Of a stretch of DNA of 64,000 nucleotides, positions 50,241 through 62,532 are shown piece by piece. Made by a program: the position numbers and the translations under genes. Location of the stretch: the NCBI RefSeq assembly GCF_000004075.3, contig NC_026655.2, positions 1,240,001 through 1,304,000 of the forward strand, in the 5' to 3' direction. Below the pieces are notes generated by a model. The model was not told the origin of the DNA, made no database searches, and saw only the letters and a list, made by a program, of their open reading frames with translations. The number at the start of each line of letters is the position of its first letter. Within the stretch, counting starts at the first letter, position 1. The stretch is from Cucumis sativus. Its lineage: Eukaryota; Streptophyta; Magnoliopsida; Cucurbitales; Cucurbitaceae.

Positions 50241-53084
50241 TTCCGCTGACCCAAATGACCCAGAAGCAGTAATTCACAAGGGATCAAAATCAAATGTCAA
50301 TGTGGGACTAGCGGAGAGGAATCGAAGAGGTTTGGGGTATGAATTTGAAGATGGGGATTCAGAATTGGAGTCAAAGTGTAGGTAGTGAAGACGTTATTTA
50401 TGAAGCTACTTTGGGGAAGGGAAGAGAAGGGATTGGGTTTTGGGATGGGGTCCGAGAGAAGCTTTGCTATGCGACGAGAAGGAGAGAGATACTGTGATCT
50501 TTTTAGGCAGTGGCGCACACTGTGCTACGAGCTTCCATTTCTCTCACTCGCCTGTAATTTTTGACTCAAAGGAAGAGTGAAAAGATAGAAGCTTTTATGA
50601 GGCTAAAAATTCCATCTCACTTCTCTAATGTTTATTTCATATACACTATTTTTAAAATTTAAAATATTACCCTTCACATTTCAAAGAACAAACTCAACCT
50701 TATTTTTAGTTTAACTTTTTAAGCTATGTTTTATCAAAAGGTTGGATGAAATAAATTAAAAGAAATATGAGTTTGTAGGACACATGACTTAAAAAAGAAA
50801 CATTCAAAACCTTAGAATTTTGGATGAAAACTATCCCATAAATGTTTGACAATTCAAATTTGTGTTTTAGATCAATATTAGTTGAAACTTAATTACAACC
50901 CATAAAAATTATAGGTATTTTATGAGCATCCGACTCTCAACACAACATATATTTTAAAATTTTGTGAAAGTTTTAATAGTAAAACCGTTCTTGACATACT
51001 TACCCAAAACCTTTACAGTACACATTTTGCCACGGACATCCTAATCCATTTCATTTCGATATTTAATTTAAATTTGGGATAACTATATTGGGTCTAAATA
51101 AAAGATGTACACATCAATAAGCCTAATTACCTTATAAGGTGGTTAATCTTTATGGTTGTTAATAAGGAAAAAAAAGCATGTTTATTAGATATACTCGAAG
51201 GGAAGGGACTACTAACAAATCAATCAAATAAAAAAGATTATAGTCGTTGATTCAAAATATAGAGTTACTAAATCTTCCATGTAACGTGCCTAAAAATATT
51301 ACATTCTCAATAATTCATACTAAAAATATTAAGGATCTATTCAAAAAATTTGACAAAACATTTTAGGTAAAACTTTAAATTTAGTGTATGAACTATTTAA
51401 GTTGTTATGTTTCAAACTCTTCCTTTACTTTAATAGGTTTGGAAGCTCAATGATAAGGTTAATAAGTCTATAAAAATTTTCAATTTTATGTTTAATAAGT
51501 TTTTATTATTTTCTATACGTTTTTTTAAAATAATAAACACGTTCAATAATATATAACTTTGAAAAGTTTATCTAAACTTGTAATTTAACTTTTTTTTTTT
51601 AATTTAAAAGAAAGTAAGACTTTCGTATTGGACTTAAATTAGAGATCATTACCTTATTCAAGTCGAGTATTGGAAGGACAGGACTATTGTCCTCCCTATA
51701 TTCGTGTTGTAATAGCTTTCAACTTGAAAACTATCCATCAATGGCCTAACTCTATCTTTCCTAGTAGTTGAGAAAATGAAATTGGAGGGTGCAAAGTTAA
51801 GGGCCAAGGGGCACTGTCAAGGCCTAACTTGGTTAGCACAAAAATGAATATTGAGCCATAGAGAAGTAATTGATACCCTAAAAAGGGTCCTTTCACCATT
51901 CCTTACATGGTTTCTTGCCCCCACTTACCTTTTCCAGTCTCATTTGCCTTCTCTTTTCATCTTGAGAGTGACCAATTTCTCTCTTTCCTCACTCCTTTTT
52001 TTTTATCTATATAAATTGTCTTATTTTCATTTCTTCTACTTTCTTATTATCTCGAACAAAGTAAATAAAGTACAAAAACTACCTCTAAAGTATGGTGATA
52101 TCTAATCTATACGCTCAAACTACTTTCAATTCGAAAAATTAAACCCTCGAGCTTACACGATTAAGGTTCAGTTTCTACAATTATTACAAGTTTGAGCGTC
52201 AAATTTTAACACACATAGAAGTTTGTGGACCCAATTTCTATAATTGAAAGTTTGAAGGTATGATTGCAACAACAACATATTTCAAAGATGATTATGGTAG
52301 TTTCTTAAACAAAAAAACTATATTTTCTTAGCATTCTTAGATCATGTTGGAGAGTAATCTTATAATAGCTAAAATCAATTTTGTCACGTTTAAAGAAGTT
52401 TATTAACAAAACATTAGTTACAAGAAAATATCTTCATACTCTATTATTATTTGTAGAGTGATGTTTGATGTACGTGGAAAATTGGCAAGTGTCATAATCA
52501 ACTTGAAATTGAACTATTTGGTAGGGTTGTGAAAATAGTAACGAAAGTGAAGGTGTTGTGATATTGAAAGTGGCTTTAAGGAGGCTTTAAGTAAAAGTGT
52601 AAAAGTTCAAATTTAGGTAAAGTTGCTAAAAAAAGCAAAGATCATTGTCATTCTAAATATGATAATAGTAGACTTTAACATTTAGACCAAAGTCAGAAAG
52701 TTGGTTTTGCCCTTGTTTTCTATTTAGAAACTTCCAATTTGATGTTATAATAATAATAGTAATAAAAGAAAAAATGTATGCTTTTGATTCATTACTCATC
52801 TTTCCCAATCCAACTTGTGTTCTTTGTCTGCTTACTTGTCACTCTATTTTCATATCACAATATTCCCAAACCCTAATTTCCTTCTTTACCCAAACTTTCT
52901 AACTTCCAATTGTATTTGGCCCAATTTAAATATTTTGACACAAGCCCATTGTTTGGCCCAATTAGGTTGAAATTAACCCTCATGTAATTTAAAGGCCCAA
53001 CAGAATTTTACTTATTTTTTTTCTATCCCCTTCAAAATCCACATTAATAGCAGCAAATCTTCTACATACATACCAATCTTTTGT

Positions 53085-53178
53085 TGATGTATGTATACAT
53101 ACGTATATATACATACATATACGTATACACACATACACATACACATATATATCCACGTATATGTACGTGAATATGTAT
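53085..53178. repeat. Alternating TA/CA/CG microsatellite, possible Z-DNA former
   Basis: About 95 bp of nearly strict purine-pyrimidine alternation, built from ATAC, ATAT, ACAC and ACGT units (for example TACATACATATACGTATACA). Confidence 0.8.
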
Positions 53179-55059
53179 AAAAATAGAATGTCACATCAAT
53201 TACTACTAGATTAAGTTTAATTTGAGTAAATGAGTTCATCTATGTATTTTTGGAGCAATTGCAGTCAATGATTATCAAATAGTTAATAATTAGAAAAAAA
53301 TCTTATAGATAAAAAGAATAGTTACAAAACATAACAAAATCTATTACGTTCTCTGTAGTCATTTTAAGTTTCTTTTTTCTACAATGAATATACTTTATTA
53401 CTTTGATAAATACAACTAAATATTGTTAAATTTATAAACTCTTATATTACATTATATAAAGTAATACTAGACTTATGTTATATTTACAACGGTAGAAGAT
53501 TTGAAAATCATATTTTAATGGATAACATTCAATGCATCGTGTGTACCTGTCTTTATACATATCTTCCCACCATTTACATAAAAAGATATCAAAATATTTT
53601 GGAAAAGAGTAAAATTTATTCCATAACAAATTATGATTAAACACTTTATTGAAAAGTATAAAGAGAGATAGTGTCCCGATGAATTTAAGTAGTTTTTTTA
53701 AAATTTAAATTATTTGAATGCTACAGTGTAATTTGTAAAAGGGTTAGGTTTGGGAAATAGTGAGAGTGGTGACAACAGAGGAGCAGAAAGGTAAGGGGAT
53801 GATGAGTCAGAGTCCTTGAATTGGCAGTGAATAATTAGAGGGTACCCTAAGTTAGGTGTAGCCATAGGAACTGTCAAAAAGGAAAACTCATTACTTACTA
53901 TTCCCACACTCCTCAGCTTTGTAGGGTCACAACACCTTTCTTCTTTCTCAATTTCATTAACTATTTCATTTGGAATCTTTCATAGATTCATATTACCAAC
54001 CAATTACATTCTCCACTTAAATCATTGTGGGGCTTTGATTTTCCTTTTCCTTAAACTTTTTAGATTTCTTCATGTGAAGCTGTTATTGTTAATCAAGTTG
54101 TATGATGTATTTAATCTTTTGTTTGTGTTTGTGTAACATAATTGTTTATCGTTTACTATTTTTCATTAAAATTCATATATCAAGAGTAATCTGAGTTTGT
54201 AAATCCTCCAAATACAAAGAAAAAGTTATACGATAATTATAACTAAATTCCGTTAATTCAAACCACAAAATCTTTTTCAAAGAGTGAAAAATCTGCCTAT
54301 GGATAACACATTATATATATATAACTATGATGGTTTTACTTGAAAGTTAAGTTATGAATATATATTGATTATGATCAAAATGAAAGTAGTTTGACCAACA
54401 TAAAAAAGATAATGATTGTTTTATCTTTAGAGGGAAATTGCATAGGATAACATTTTGAGAATATGATATAGCAATTATAACACATTGCTTTAGAATTTTA
54501 CAAAATTTTCACTTCTCCATCTTAAATTTGATATTATTCATAAACTACTCTTAAATAACTTATTTATCTTCCTCTTTTTAGTGCTCTACTCATTATTTAT
54601 TTATGCTCCAACTTTTTAAGATCCTAGTTATTTGTTTATTCTTATACTAGAAAAATTATTTATTACTTATGTCTTAATCTTAATTTTAAAATATCAATAG
54701 TACAACAATTGCAATATGAAATATAATATAATGGTTGTTGATCGGAGTAATTTAAATTCATTTGTGATTTTTTTTTTTTTTTACTTTCTTCGAGGTGTAT
54801 TTTGAGTTGAATCTAATTCTAAATAATTTTGTTTTGTTTTTTACATTATTTTTTTGGTTTTACTTTGTCTCAGTTTCAGTGTTGTGATATACTTATATAA
54901 TATGTATTAGTTGGTTAATATACTTACTACGTGATTTTTGTTTTTTCAAATTTTATGTAGTTCATTAGAGTATTATTAAGTATATGAATGATGTAACTCA
55001 CTCTATCATTATCAAATATATCAACAATATATTGTTAAAGAATATCAGTAAAATGAATC

Positions 55060-55345
55060 ATCATCAAGTATATGAATTAAGTTTATAAGTGTACGTCAAT
55101 AGTATATCAAATATATAAATAGGACTTCAAACATATCAAGTGCATTTAATCAATCAATTGTATAAGTGAAAAAATGTATTTGCAGTGTATCAAACATATA
55201 TTAGTAATGTTTCGGTATCAAGTGTATCAAAGAGTATCGGATGCATCAAGTGTATCAATCAAATTTATCGAGTGTATCAAGAAGTATCAGATATATCAAT
55301 TGGTGTATTAGGTGTATCAGACATGTATAAGATGTATCAAACGTA
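55060..55345. repeat. Degenerate minisatellite based on (A)GTGTATCAA / AGTATCA
   Basis: The words GTATCA and TATCAAG recur about every 10-25 bp over nearly 300 bp (TCAAGTGTATCAAAGAGTAT, TCGAGTGTATCAAGAAGTAT). Spacing is irregular, so this is an old, decayed short tandem array. No frame. Confidence 0.65.
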
Positions 55346-55689
55346 TGTTAGTAACGAGTAACATTTGTGACATTTTACCTCTTGATGTGTGGGCTGAGCT
55401 TCGTTTTTGTCATTTTCGTAAATAATAAAATGTGTGTGATATGAACTTAATTATTATAACTTATTTTGTCATTTTTGCAAGTGTTACATCTTTAAAAACC
55501 AACCAAATTTCAAATTCCAAATTCGAAGCACGTTTAGGAAGAAATAAAGCTATAAACAAACAAATTCACCAAAAAAGAAAAAGAAGAAAAGAAAAATCTT
55601 ATCATCTGCACATCCTTGTGCCCGAATACAGAAGAAGAGAATATAAATCCAAACCCCAAAATTAATGATGTGGGCCTTTCGCCTCTGCA

Positions 55690-56086
55690 ATCATTATCAT
55701 CATCTCTAAATGAATCTTCAATTCTCAATCCTCATTTACTGCAGAAATCACTCCCCACCATTATCGCCATACCCACTACCTTCAGTTCTTGACCAGTTAA
55801 GCCAGTTATGAACATCAATGGCGAAATTTGAACTTAACAGAAGAAAAGAAAATGGAGATTACAGAGAGCTCTGTTCTGTTTGAATAAAACAGAGTAGTTA
55901 TCATCATCATCATCTCTAAATGAATCTCTCGTTCTAATCTTCATTTATCTCCATAGATATCACCTTCAGTTCTAGACCAGTAAGCTTAATTATGAACAAC
56001 AATGGCGAAATTAACACAAAATAGAGAAAAAGATGGAGATTAGAGAGAGCTTTGTTCTGTTTGAACAAAAAACAGAGTGGTTATTC
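55690..56086. repeat. ~200 bp tandem duplication next to the LC8-like gene stop codon
   Basis: The units 55690-55899 and 55900-56086 share CATCATCTCTAAATGAATCT, CACCTTCAGTTCT, ACCAGT, CAATGGCGAAATT, ATGGAGATTA and GTTCTGTTTGAA in the same order. The right copy ends about 10 bp from the stop of the minus-strand LC8-like gene, so both copies probably lie in or near its 3' untranslated region. Confidence 0.85.
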
Positions 56087-56096
56087 AGTATTATTT

Positions 56097-57016
56097 CTAA
56101 TTGGCTCTTTGTACAGTAGTTTTGAAGAGAAGAATGTAAAGCTTCTGAGCCATGGAAAAATACAGAAATCCGCCCACTGAATGTGTTACAAATGACCCAA
56201 AACTCTTACCCACAATACAATGCCATGCCGGCCCGTAAACCCCATCAAATTCCTGCCAAAATCAGCCAACCCAATTGAACATTTTGAACAAGAAAAACTA
56301 AAATGAACTAATTGATTTGTATGTACCTTCTTGAGAGTCAGGGCAAGGGATTTGGAAGTGAACTTCTCCATACTGTCATGTGCTTTTCTAGCGCAATCGA
56401 CGGCATGGATCTGCATAAACGGTGGCATATCGGCCGAAACCACTTTGACTCCATTTTTAGCAAACACATCTCCTAACTGAATCTGCGAGCCATAGAATGA
56501 TCTTCTTCTTCCACTACGTGATGAAGAAAGAGAAACAGAAAGTCTACGAGTGAGATGTTCATGTTCCTTTAAAAGTTGTTTCATTTCCCTTTCTTTGGCA
56601 GTGATACAGTTGATCATATGTTCAAATCTCTCTTCAGAACCATTGAATTTCTCTGTAGTGGAGTGTTCTTGAGGGGTTTCGTTGGGATTTTTGGCTACCT
56701 TTTGCTCTGTTCTGGGGCCGACAGGGGAAGGTGGGCGTGATTTTGACAAGTTGTCTGAGTCGGACAAGGGGGTTGGGGAATCTAGTTTTGGTGATGTTGG
56801 GTGGGGAGAGACAACGGCAGGAGTGACGACGGCGACGGCGGCGTCGGGGGGTTGGTTTCTGAGGTGGGGGTCCATGGATTTGGATGAGGAAGTTGTATTA
56901 TGAGTAGCCATGGATTTGTGGGAGTGAGAGCTGTGGGAGTGAGAGCTATGGTAGTGATGAAGGTGGTGGTGGGTGGATAAGTTGAGTGGGTGAGATATGG
57001 AACTGTTGATGGTCAA
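56097..57016 (-). CDS. LC8-type dynein light chain domain protein with long N-terminal extension
   Basis: Two exons, 56327-57016 and 56097-56252, give 281 residues. The C-terminal 85 or so residues are an LC8 domain: [20 protein letters not shown] from about 196, then [20 protein letters not shown] and [17 protein letters not shown], ending [12 protein letters not shown]. The match to animal LC8 (DMPEEMQQDAVDCA, WHCIVGRNFGSYVTHE) is clear. The first 195 residues are His/Ser-rich, then Pro/Ser-rich, then a probable helix ([20 protein letters not shown]) and an Arg/Ser cluster. Flowering plants lack dynein motors, so LC8 proteins there are thought to act as dimerisation hubs; the partner is unknown. 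The far ATG at 57016 is used, but 56911 (MATHNTT) is a plausible alternative. A G-box lies at 57284-57289. Confidence 0.9.
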
Positions 57017-57886
57017 TCTAATCTTTTACTCATGCAAGCTGCTTCTGCAGACACAGGCCTTTATTGAATTGACCACTGAATTTATTGTTGTTTTCGTTTT
57101 TCTTTTTCATTCTTAAGATTAAATGGTTTGTATTTTATCACATTTGAAAAATAAATTCAATTTCTATCCTACCCAAAAACCCAAGTTAAAAATTAACACT
57201 TTGGACAATAGTGATAATAATAAGCATATCTTAATCTTAATACTGCATGTTAGTATGATTAGGAGAAAGATAGAAAGATAAGCCACGTGGTCATGTTTAT
57301 ATGATCATATCCAAAAGTGTAAAATCAATTGTTAAATGGATTTCGTAAGTGTAAGTGACTTTGTAAATGTAAGTGATTTCAAATATGATAAAAGTCTGTA
57401 CCAATGTTTGAAGTTACTAACAATATTAATTAATTTCTAGCTATGGTTAAACATTTTCTTAACCGAACTTACTTTGTAGCAGAAATCAGCCTCTGGTTTA
57501 CCAAGAAACAACAATGCATTTGGCGAGGTGTGTATGAAGAATGTTCAAGACATGGCTAAAGCTTCAATCAAAACTGAATATGAGCAATTGTGTTTCAGAC
57601 TTAAGGTCATTCAGTCCCATTGAAATTCCTAACGTATACAAAGTCAACTCTTTTATCATTCTTTTTTCCAATTTTGCACAAGTGATATACTGAACAAAAA
57701 TACAAAACCATCGATCGGGTGATGTTACAAGGCCGACTTACAGCTGGGTAGATCGATCATCAAACCTAATTTTCACAAGAGTATAACTATACATCATGAA
57801 ACTAGTCTTAGAACTCACTTTGCTCTGCTGAACCAGGAAGTGGAGAATCAAAACGAACTCATCAATGCAAATTACAGAGATGATCT
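57017..57886. other. LC8-like promoter and spacer
   Basis: Contains a G-box core CACGTG in AGCCACGTGG (57284-57289), about 270 bp upstream of the LC8-like ATG, and the 3' region of the next gene. A direct repeat of GTAAGTGA/GTAAATGTAAGTGA is visible near 57347-57375. No gene. Confidence 0.65.
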
Positions 57887-60280
57887 CTAATTCCATGGGC
57901 TAGGCTGCCGAGCATCTCTGAGAACTGAACTGCCCCCAGATGCAGCAGGAGAAGGTGAAGATGCGACGTAGTTCGTTCCGGATACAGATACAGTAGGCAG
58001 GTTTGGTGGAAGCCCTGATTGCCCAGCCGGAGGAAGACATGATGGACTCCCAGTAATGCTAAGATTTGTTCGGGATGGATGTGAGCCCTGCACATATAAT
58101 GTTATTTTATGCCTCACTCACTTCACAAGAAAAGAATGATAAAAGCAGATGAATGTACGCTTGATTTTCACATCAGGTATAATCTTGAAGAGATGGTACC
58201 AAGAACTCTGAAAGGCAATAGTTTAATGTGAAAAACTTACAATTTTGGTAGGAAATAGGAATGTGAAAAGAAGTTTCTTGGACAAGTTTTCACTAATGCA
58301 TTCTAAAGGCACATTAAAATGTTATTCATGTATCACTCATCACTCATCACTCATCGCATCACTAATCAAGTAGTGAAAGTGGTTTTTATTTTTCATTATT
58401 TTTTTGGGTAAGAAACTACGGTTTCAAGAAGAGAAATGAAAGAATGCATAGGGCACAAGAAAAAAAATACTAACTACAAAGAAAGACCCCAATCCAAAAG
58501 AACAAGACCAAGTTAATAATTTTAAAAAGCCCAGTGATTGACACCAAGCTTCCACACCTGACCTCTCAAAAAATTATATTATTCTCTAAATCCAGACGCA
58601 AAATTGCCAAAATAAAGTCAAGATAACAAGGGCACTGATCTTGAACTCATATAAAGCTATAATCAAATCCGTATAAGTCATAGCAACATTACCATATTGG
58701 GTTGGATATGAACAGGCCTTCTAAGAGGGGACTCTGAAGAAGGTGACATACTGCTATTCCGAAGCATTTGACGAGCAAGAAAATTCTGGTTCAAAAGATC
58801 ATCAGCTTCTCCACCTTCAATATATCCACTAGCATTCACTTCTGAGCCTACCCTAGAAGCAAGCTGTCTGGTCATTGAACCTGTATCAGCTGAGGCATCC
58901 ACTTGAAGAGGAGCGGATGGGCGAATGGCCGTCCCTTGCACAGTACTACGCCTTTTTAATTCCTCTTCCACATGTAAGATCTGTCAACCACACCAAGAAA
59001 ATGACCTAGTTGATTTATCAATCCCATAGGTAGTTACGAGAATTTTAGTGCAGATGGACAAGGTAAGGTGGAAGGATCAGGAATATACCTGTTTTAACAC
59101 TTGAACAAGATTATGTTTTTTTTCATTCAAAACTTTTAACTTCTCTTCAACTTCCCTTTTCCTGTCCTCCTTGTCATCTAACAAATCCTCCTCCTTGTTT
59201 GCCTAACACAGTAGCACGCAGTAATGAAAATGGTAAAAAGAAAGAAATTAAAACAAACGAAAAACAGCGAGGCTGGTGTTGAGACATAAGATCTATATTG
59301 TCAACAAGCTCGAAAGCTCTTCCTTCAATACCACAGTTAAAGAAAACCTTTTCAGCAGACCACATTCTTTATTTCACTTCCATTGATCTCATCTTTCTTC
59401 TGTCAACAGGAAGGCTCAACAAAATTTACAAGTTCGCATACAATTTGCAATAGTGATCTCTAAACATTCCCAAATGTCTAAGAGCCCTTTTAAAGTAGCA
59501 ATCTTTCTATTTTCCATCCTAATACAATTGACCGACAGTTGTAGATGTAATAAAACTAACTCTTCAAGTATAAGAAAACGTCATCACAACCGCGGCAAAA
59601 TTCAGGACGCGCCGAGAAAATTTGGAACGCAAGCAGGATCAACGAAACTTCAAACATATACAAAATGAAATGAAAAACAAGAATTGAAAACTGTCAGAGC
59701 TGTTCAGAACTCATACCTCTGTGTTAGGGTTTTCTGAAACAGCAGGATTTTTATCCTTCGCATGCGCGCCACCATTTTCCACAGGATTAGAACCCTGCTC
59801 AGCAAAACAAGGTTTCGAACCATTAAAAGAATCAAACCCATCACCCGATTTTCCGATACAATTATCACCAATGTCCGACTTCTTCCTCTCCTTGACAAGC
59901 GCAGAAGGTCTTTCACCACCAACACTAACCCTATGACTTTCCAATGGAACCTCAGGCGCAGACCCATTATTTCTGGGCCCATCACCATCCGATTTAACTA
60001 AAGAATTAGTAATTGGGTTAGGGTTAGGGGAAGTAGAAAGTTTGGCCGGAGAAGAAGAGGCGGGGGCACGGAGGCGAGAGAGGGCTTTTGAACGACGGTG
60101 AAGAAGAGATTTGAAGTCTTTAATAGAGATGTTGTGGGTGGGCATAAGCCATCGGCGAGGAATATCGGGGACCCTGTGGAGGTTACCTCTGTAAAGGGAA
60201 ATGGCCACCATGGATTCTTCTTCTCGAGCTCTGTTGCTGCTCGATGCCGGATCCCGTTTACGACCTCCCTCCGATTTCAT
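57887..60280 (-). CDS. Conserved plant protein of unknown function with a coiled coil
   Basis: Four exons join in frame to 388 residues: 59717-60280, 59089-59202, 58693-58980 and 57887-58087. I do not recognise a named family. Near the start MVAISLYRGNLHRVPDIPRR (24-43) is followed by WLMPTHNISIKDFKSLLHRR and KALSRL; this reads as a conserved plant block. Residues about 189-240 are highly charged (EEDLLDDKEDRKREVEEKLK) with heptad spacing, so a coiled coil is likely. The C-terminal third is Ser/Pro-rich and disordered in character (SITGSPSCLPPAG, SSPSPAASGGSS). A Lys/Arg-rich start (GGRKRD) and no signal peptide or membrane segment suggest a nuclear or cytosolic place. ATG 60280 is used; the ATG at residue 24 is an alternative. 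A CACTCAT minisatellite lies in intron 3. Confidence 0.85.
58332..58365. repeat. (TCACTCA)n minisatellite in an intron
   Basis: ATCACTCATCACTCATCACT and two further imperfect units form a short array in intron 3 of the unknown-function gene. Confidence 0.8.
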
Positions 60281-61189
60281 AAATTTACGAATTCTTTTTA
60301 GTAAGCAAAAGTCATAAATAAGTGAAATAAAAAACCCTTTTATCCAAAAGAATCAAAATAAACAAACAAATAAAGAGAAAATAAATACAAAAAAGTGAAC
60401 TCCCAATTTTCTTTGAATTTTTAGGATCCGTTATTATCGTTTGGGTTTATATTTTACTTTTGAAAATATATATGTAAAATACTTTTCTACTCTAAATTTT
60501 GAAATGGTTTAGTTAAAAAAATTATTTTATTTATTTTTAATACATACTAAGAATTCAAATTGTAAATCTAAAATAATTTCATAATAATAATTAAGGAAAT
60601 TGTCAAAGGTGTCAAAATTAAAAAATATTTATATTTAATAAAAAAAACTAACCTTAGTGAATTATTGAATTTTTTCATTAAAAAATTTATCTTGTTAATT
60701 CTTTTATGATGCTAAAAAGCTTGTCAAAACTATATTAAACTTGTGGATGATCGTACTCGCGTCGAATCCACTTATAATTTAGTTAATTCTTTTATCATGC
60801 TAAAAAGGTTGTCAAAACTATATTAAACTTGTGGGTGATCGTACTCGTGTCGAATCCACTTATAATTTTTATCTTTTCTTAAAACTTTCTTTTTTTTGGT
60901 TGAAAATTTAAACTCTGGTGTAAATATTTTTGAGAATTTAATCAATATATTGTAATTATTTTTAAAAATGGTCATTTGAGAAGTTGTTATAACTTAGAAG
61001 ACTCTTTCATATTGAACCCTCACTCACAAAACTATACAATCTATTATCATAATAATAATAACAATAAAAACAACTCAAACAAAAGGCAGCAACTCCATTT
61101 TTTCTTTTTAAATTTTTGATTGGAACATGATTATTGCAAACATCATCATAGGGATCAAGGTAAAAACAGAAGAAAAAAATTGACAATTA
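60281..61189. other. Intergenic AT-rich DNA
   Basis: Lies upstream of the unknown-function gene and downstream of the MYB35-like gene. Apart from the tandem repeat listed next, nothing is recognised. Confidence 0.7.
60694..60869. repeat. 88 bp tandem duplication with an inverted GTGGAT/ATCCAC core
   Basis: The two units, 60694-60781 and 60782-60869, share GTTAATTCTTTTAT, TTGTCAAAACTATATTAAAC and CGAATCCACTTATAATTT, with only about five differences. Each carries a GC-richer core, GATCGTACTCG(C/T)GTCGAATCCAC. In the first unit it is flanked by GTGGAT, which can pair with ATCCAC. Confidence 0.9.
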
Positions 61190-62532
61190 TTAGTAAAGTG
61201 GTTCCTCTAAAAGATTAAGGAAGTCAAATAAAATGATCTTGTCCTCTTGATGTAACAAAGTTTCTATGAATGTGTTTTCAGCAGATGATGATGAAGCTTC
61301 AATATCATTGTTTTCAACCAAGCAATGCATTGCTTCAAATCTGTTGTATTGATAATCACATATCTCTTTGTTCAGCTCTTCTTTTGATATCTCGTTTTCT
61401 GTTTGGCAACCATTTTGATTCAAAGAACACTCACCTACATTTTCGTGTTCTCGAGGCTCGGACGGTAAAAACGCATCTTCGAGAAGAAAATCCTGCCAGC
61501 TAAAGGTTGAGGAAGTATTTCTACAAGTAACAGTTGTGGTAGAGGAAGAAGATGAGGATGAAGATGGTAAATAGCTTTGAGTATAGAAATGAGGTTGAAT
61601 TTGTTCATTAAAAGTGCAATGTGAAGCTTCTGTTACCCGCTGCATTGCTTGCAGCTGAGCCAAAAGATTCAAAGGATGGTTGTTGTTTAATTGGTGGACA
61701 TTGTCATTCATGGACTTGTCCATCACAGGTTCAGTTTCTGGCAATAACATCGACGGCGTCAACAAATCTACAAGTCCTTGAGCTGAGTTTGAGTGGTGTT
61801 CTGGTTTCATATAGGCCGAAGTTTTCATTTCTCTACTGAGAGATCCAATTCTCTTGGTGGATCTTGGGAGGCCACCGATATTTCCATAATCAGCTAATAT
61901 TTGGGAGAATGGCTTGTGAGTAACTGGATCGATTCCCATTTCAGAAAGCTTTCTTCGCAGTTTCGTGTTCCAGTAATTCTTCACATCATTATCTGTTCTT
62001 CCAGGAAGTTGCTGAGCTATTATAGCCCATCTACATTCATAAGAATAACAGAAAACGAAGAGAACAGTCAATGGTCTCGGAGCAAAAACCGAGTCAGTCA
62101 GGAAATGTCTCGATGAACATTAAAACAAAACCAAGAAACAAGTTCTTAATGATATGTTGCATATTTTAATGTACCTGCTACCAATTGCTGCATGAAGTCT
62201 GATAATCAATTCCTCTTCTTGGGATGTGAAGTTTTGATGCTTAAGATCAGGCCTTAAGTAATTGGTCCATCTAAGTCTACAGCTCTTTCCACATCTTCTT
62301 AATCCTGTGAAGCATCTCAAACACAACATTCAAGTTCAAGTCTCCACATAGCTTTATGTATAAAAACCAACCAAAATCGTCAGAAATTCAAATTTCAACC
62401 TGCTTTCTTTGGAGCAGAGGTCCAGTTGCTCGTGCCGTGTTTTGACACATATGCAAGTATTTTAGCATCTTCCTCTGCAGTCCAGAGATCTCTTTTGAGG
62501 TTTAACTTGTCACAGGAAGGAATTCTTACCAT
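61190..62532 (-). CDS. MYB35: R2R3-MYB transcription factor, MYB35/TDF1-like
   Basis: Three exons, 62400-62532, 62175-62304 and 61190-62030, join in frame to 367 residues. The R2 repeat (about 14-61) has [20 protein letters not shown] and [16 protein letters not shown]3 (about 67-112) has [20 protein letters not shown] and [31 protein letters not shown] and [18 protein letters not shown] match, from memory, MYB35 (TDF1), which drives tapetum and pollen development. The N-terminal PSCDK has Ser where most R2R3-MYBs have Cys (PCCDK). The rest is Ser/Asn-rich and acidic toward the end ([15 protein letters not shown]), as in an activation domain. Intron positions are the standard R2R3 ones, within R2 and R3. 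Related MYB80 is the main alternative but lacks this R3-end motif. Confidence 0.92.

Larger units (their letters stand above)
50241..55689. other. bHLH promoter and long AT-rich intergenic region
   Basis: The first 300 bp are the bHLH leader and promoter. The rest is AT-rich without a recognisable exon. Open frames such as 51851-52105 and 53710-53907 have no known domain and low-complexity composition. An alternating purine/pyrimidine tract (53085-53178) and degenerate TATCAAGTG repeats (55060-55345) are listed separately. Confidence 0.7.

Noticed and set aside
53710-53907. 65-codon minus-strand frame with a plausible-looking peptide
   Set aside because: No splice partners, no known motif and no conserved block; the Ser/Pro/Leu composition fits chance.
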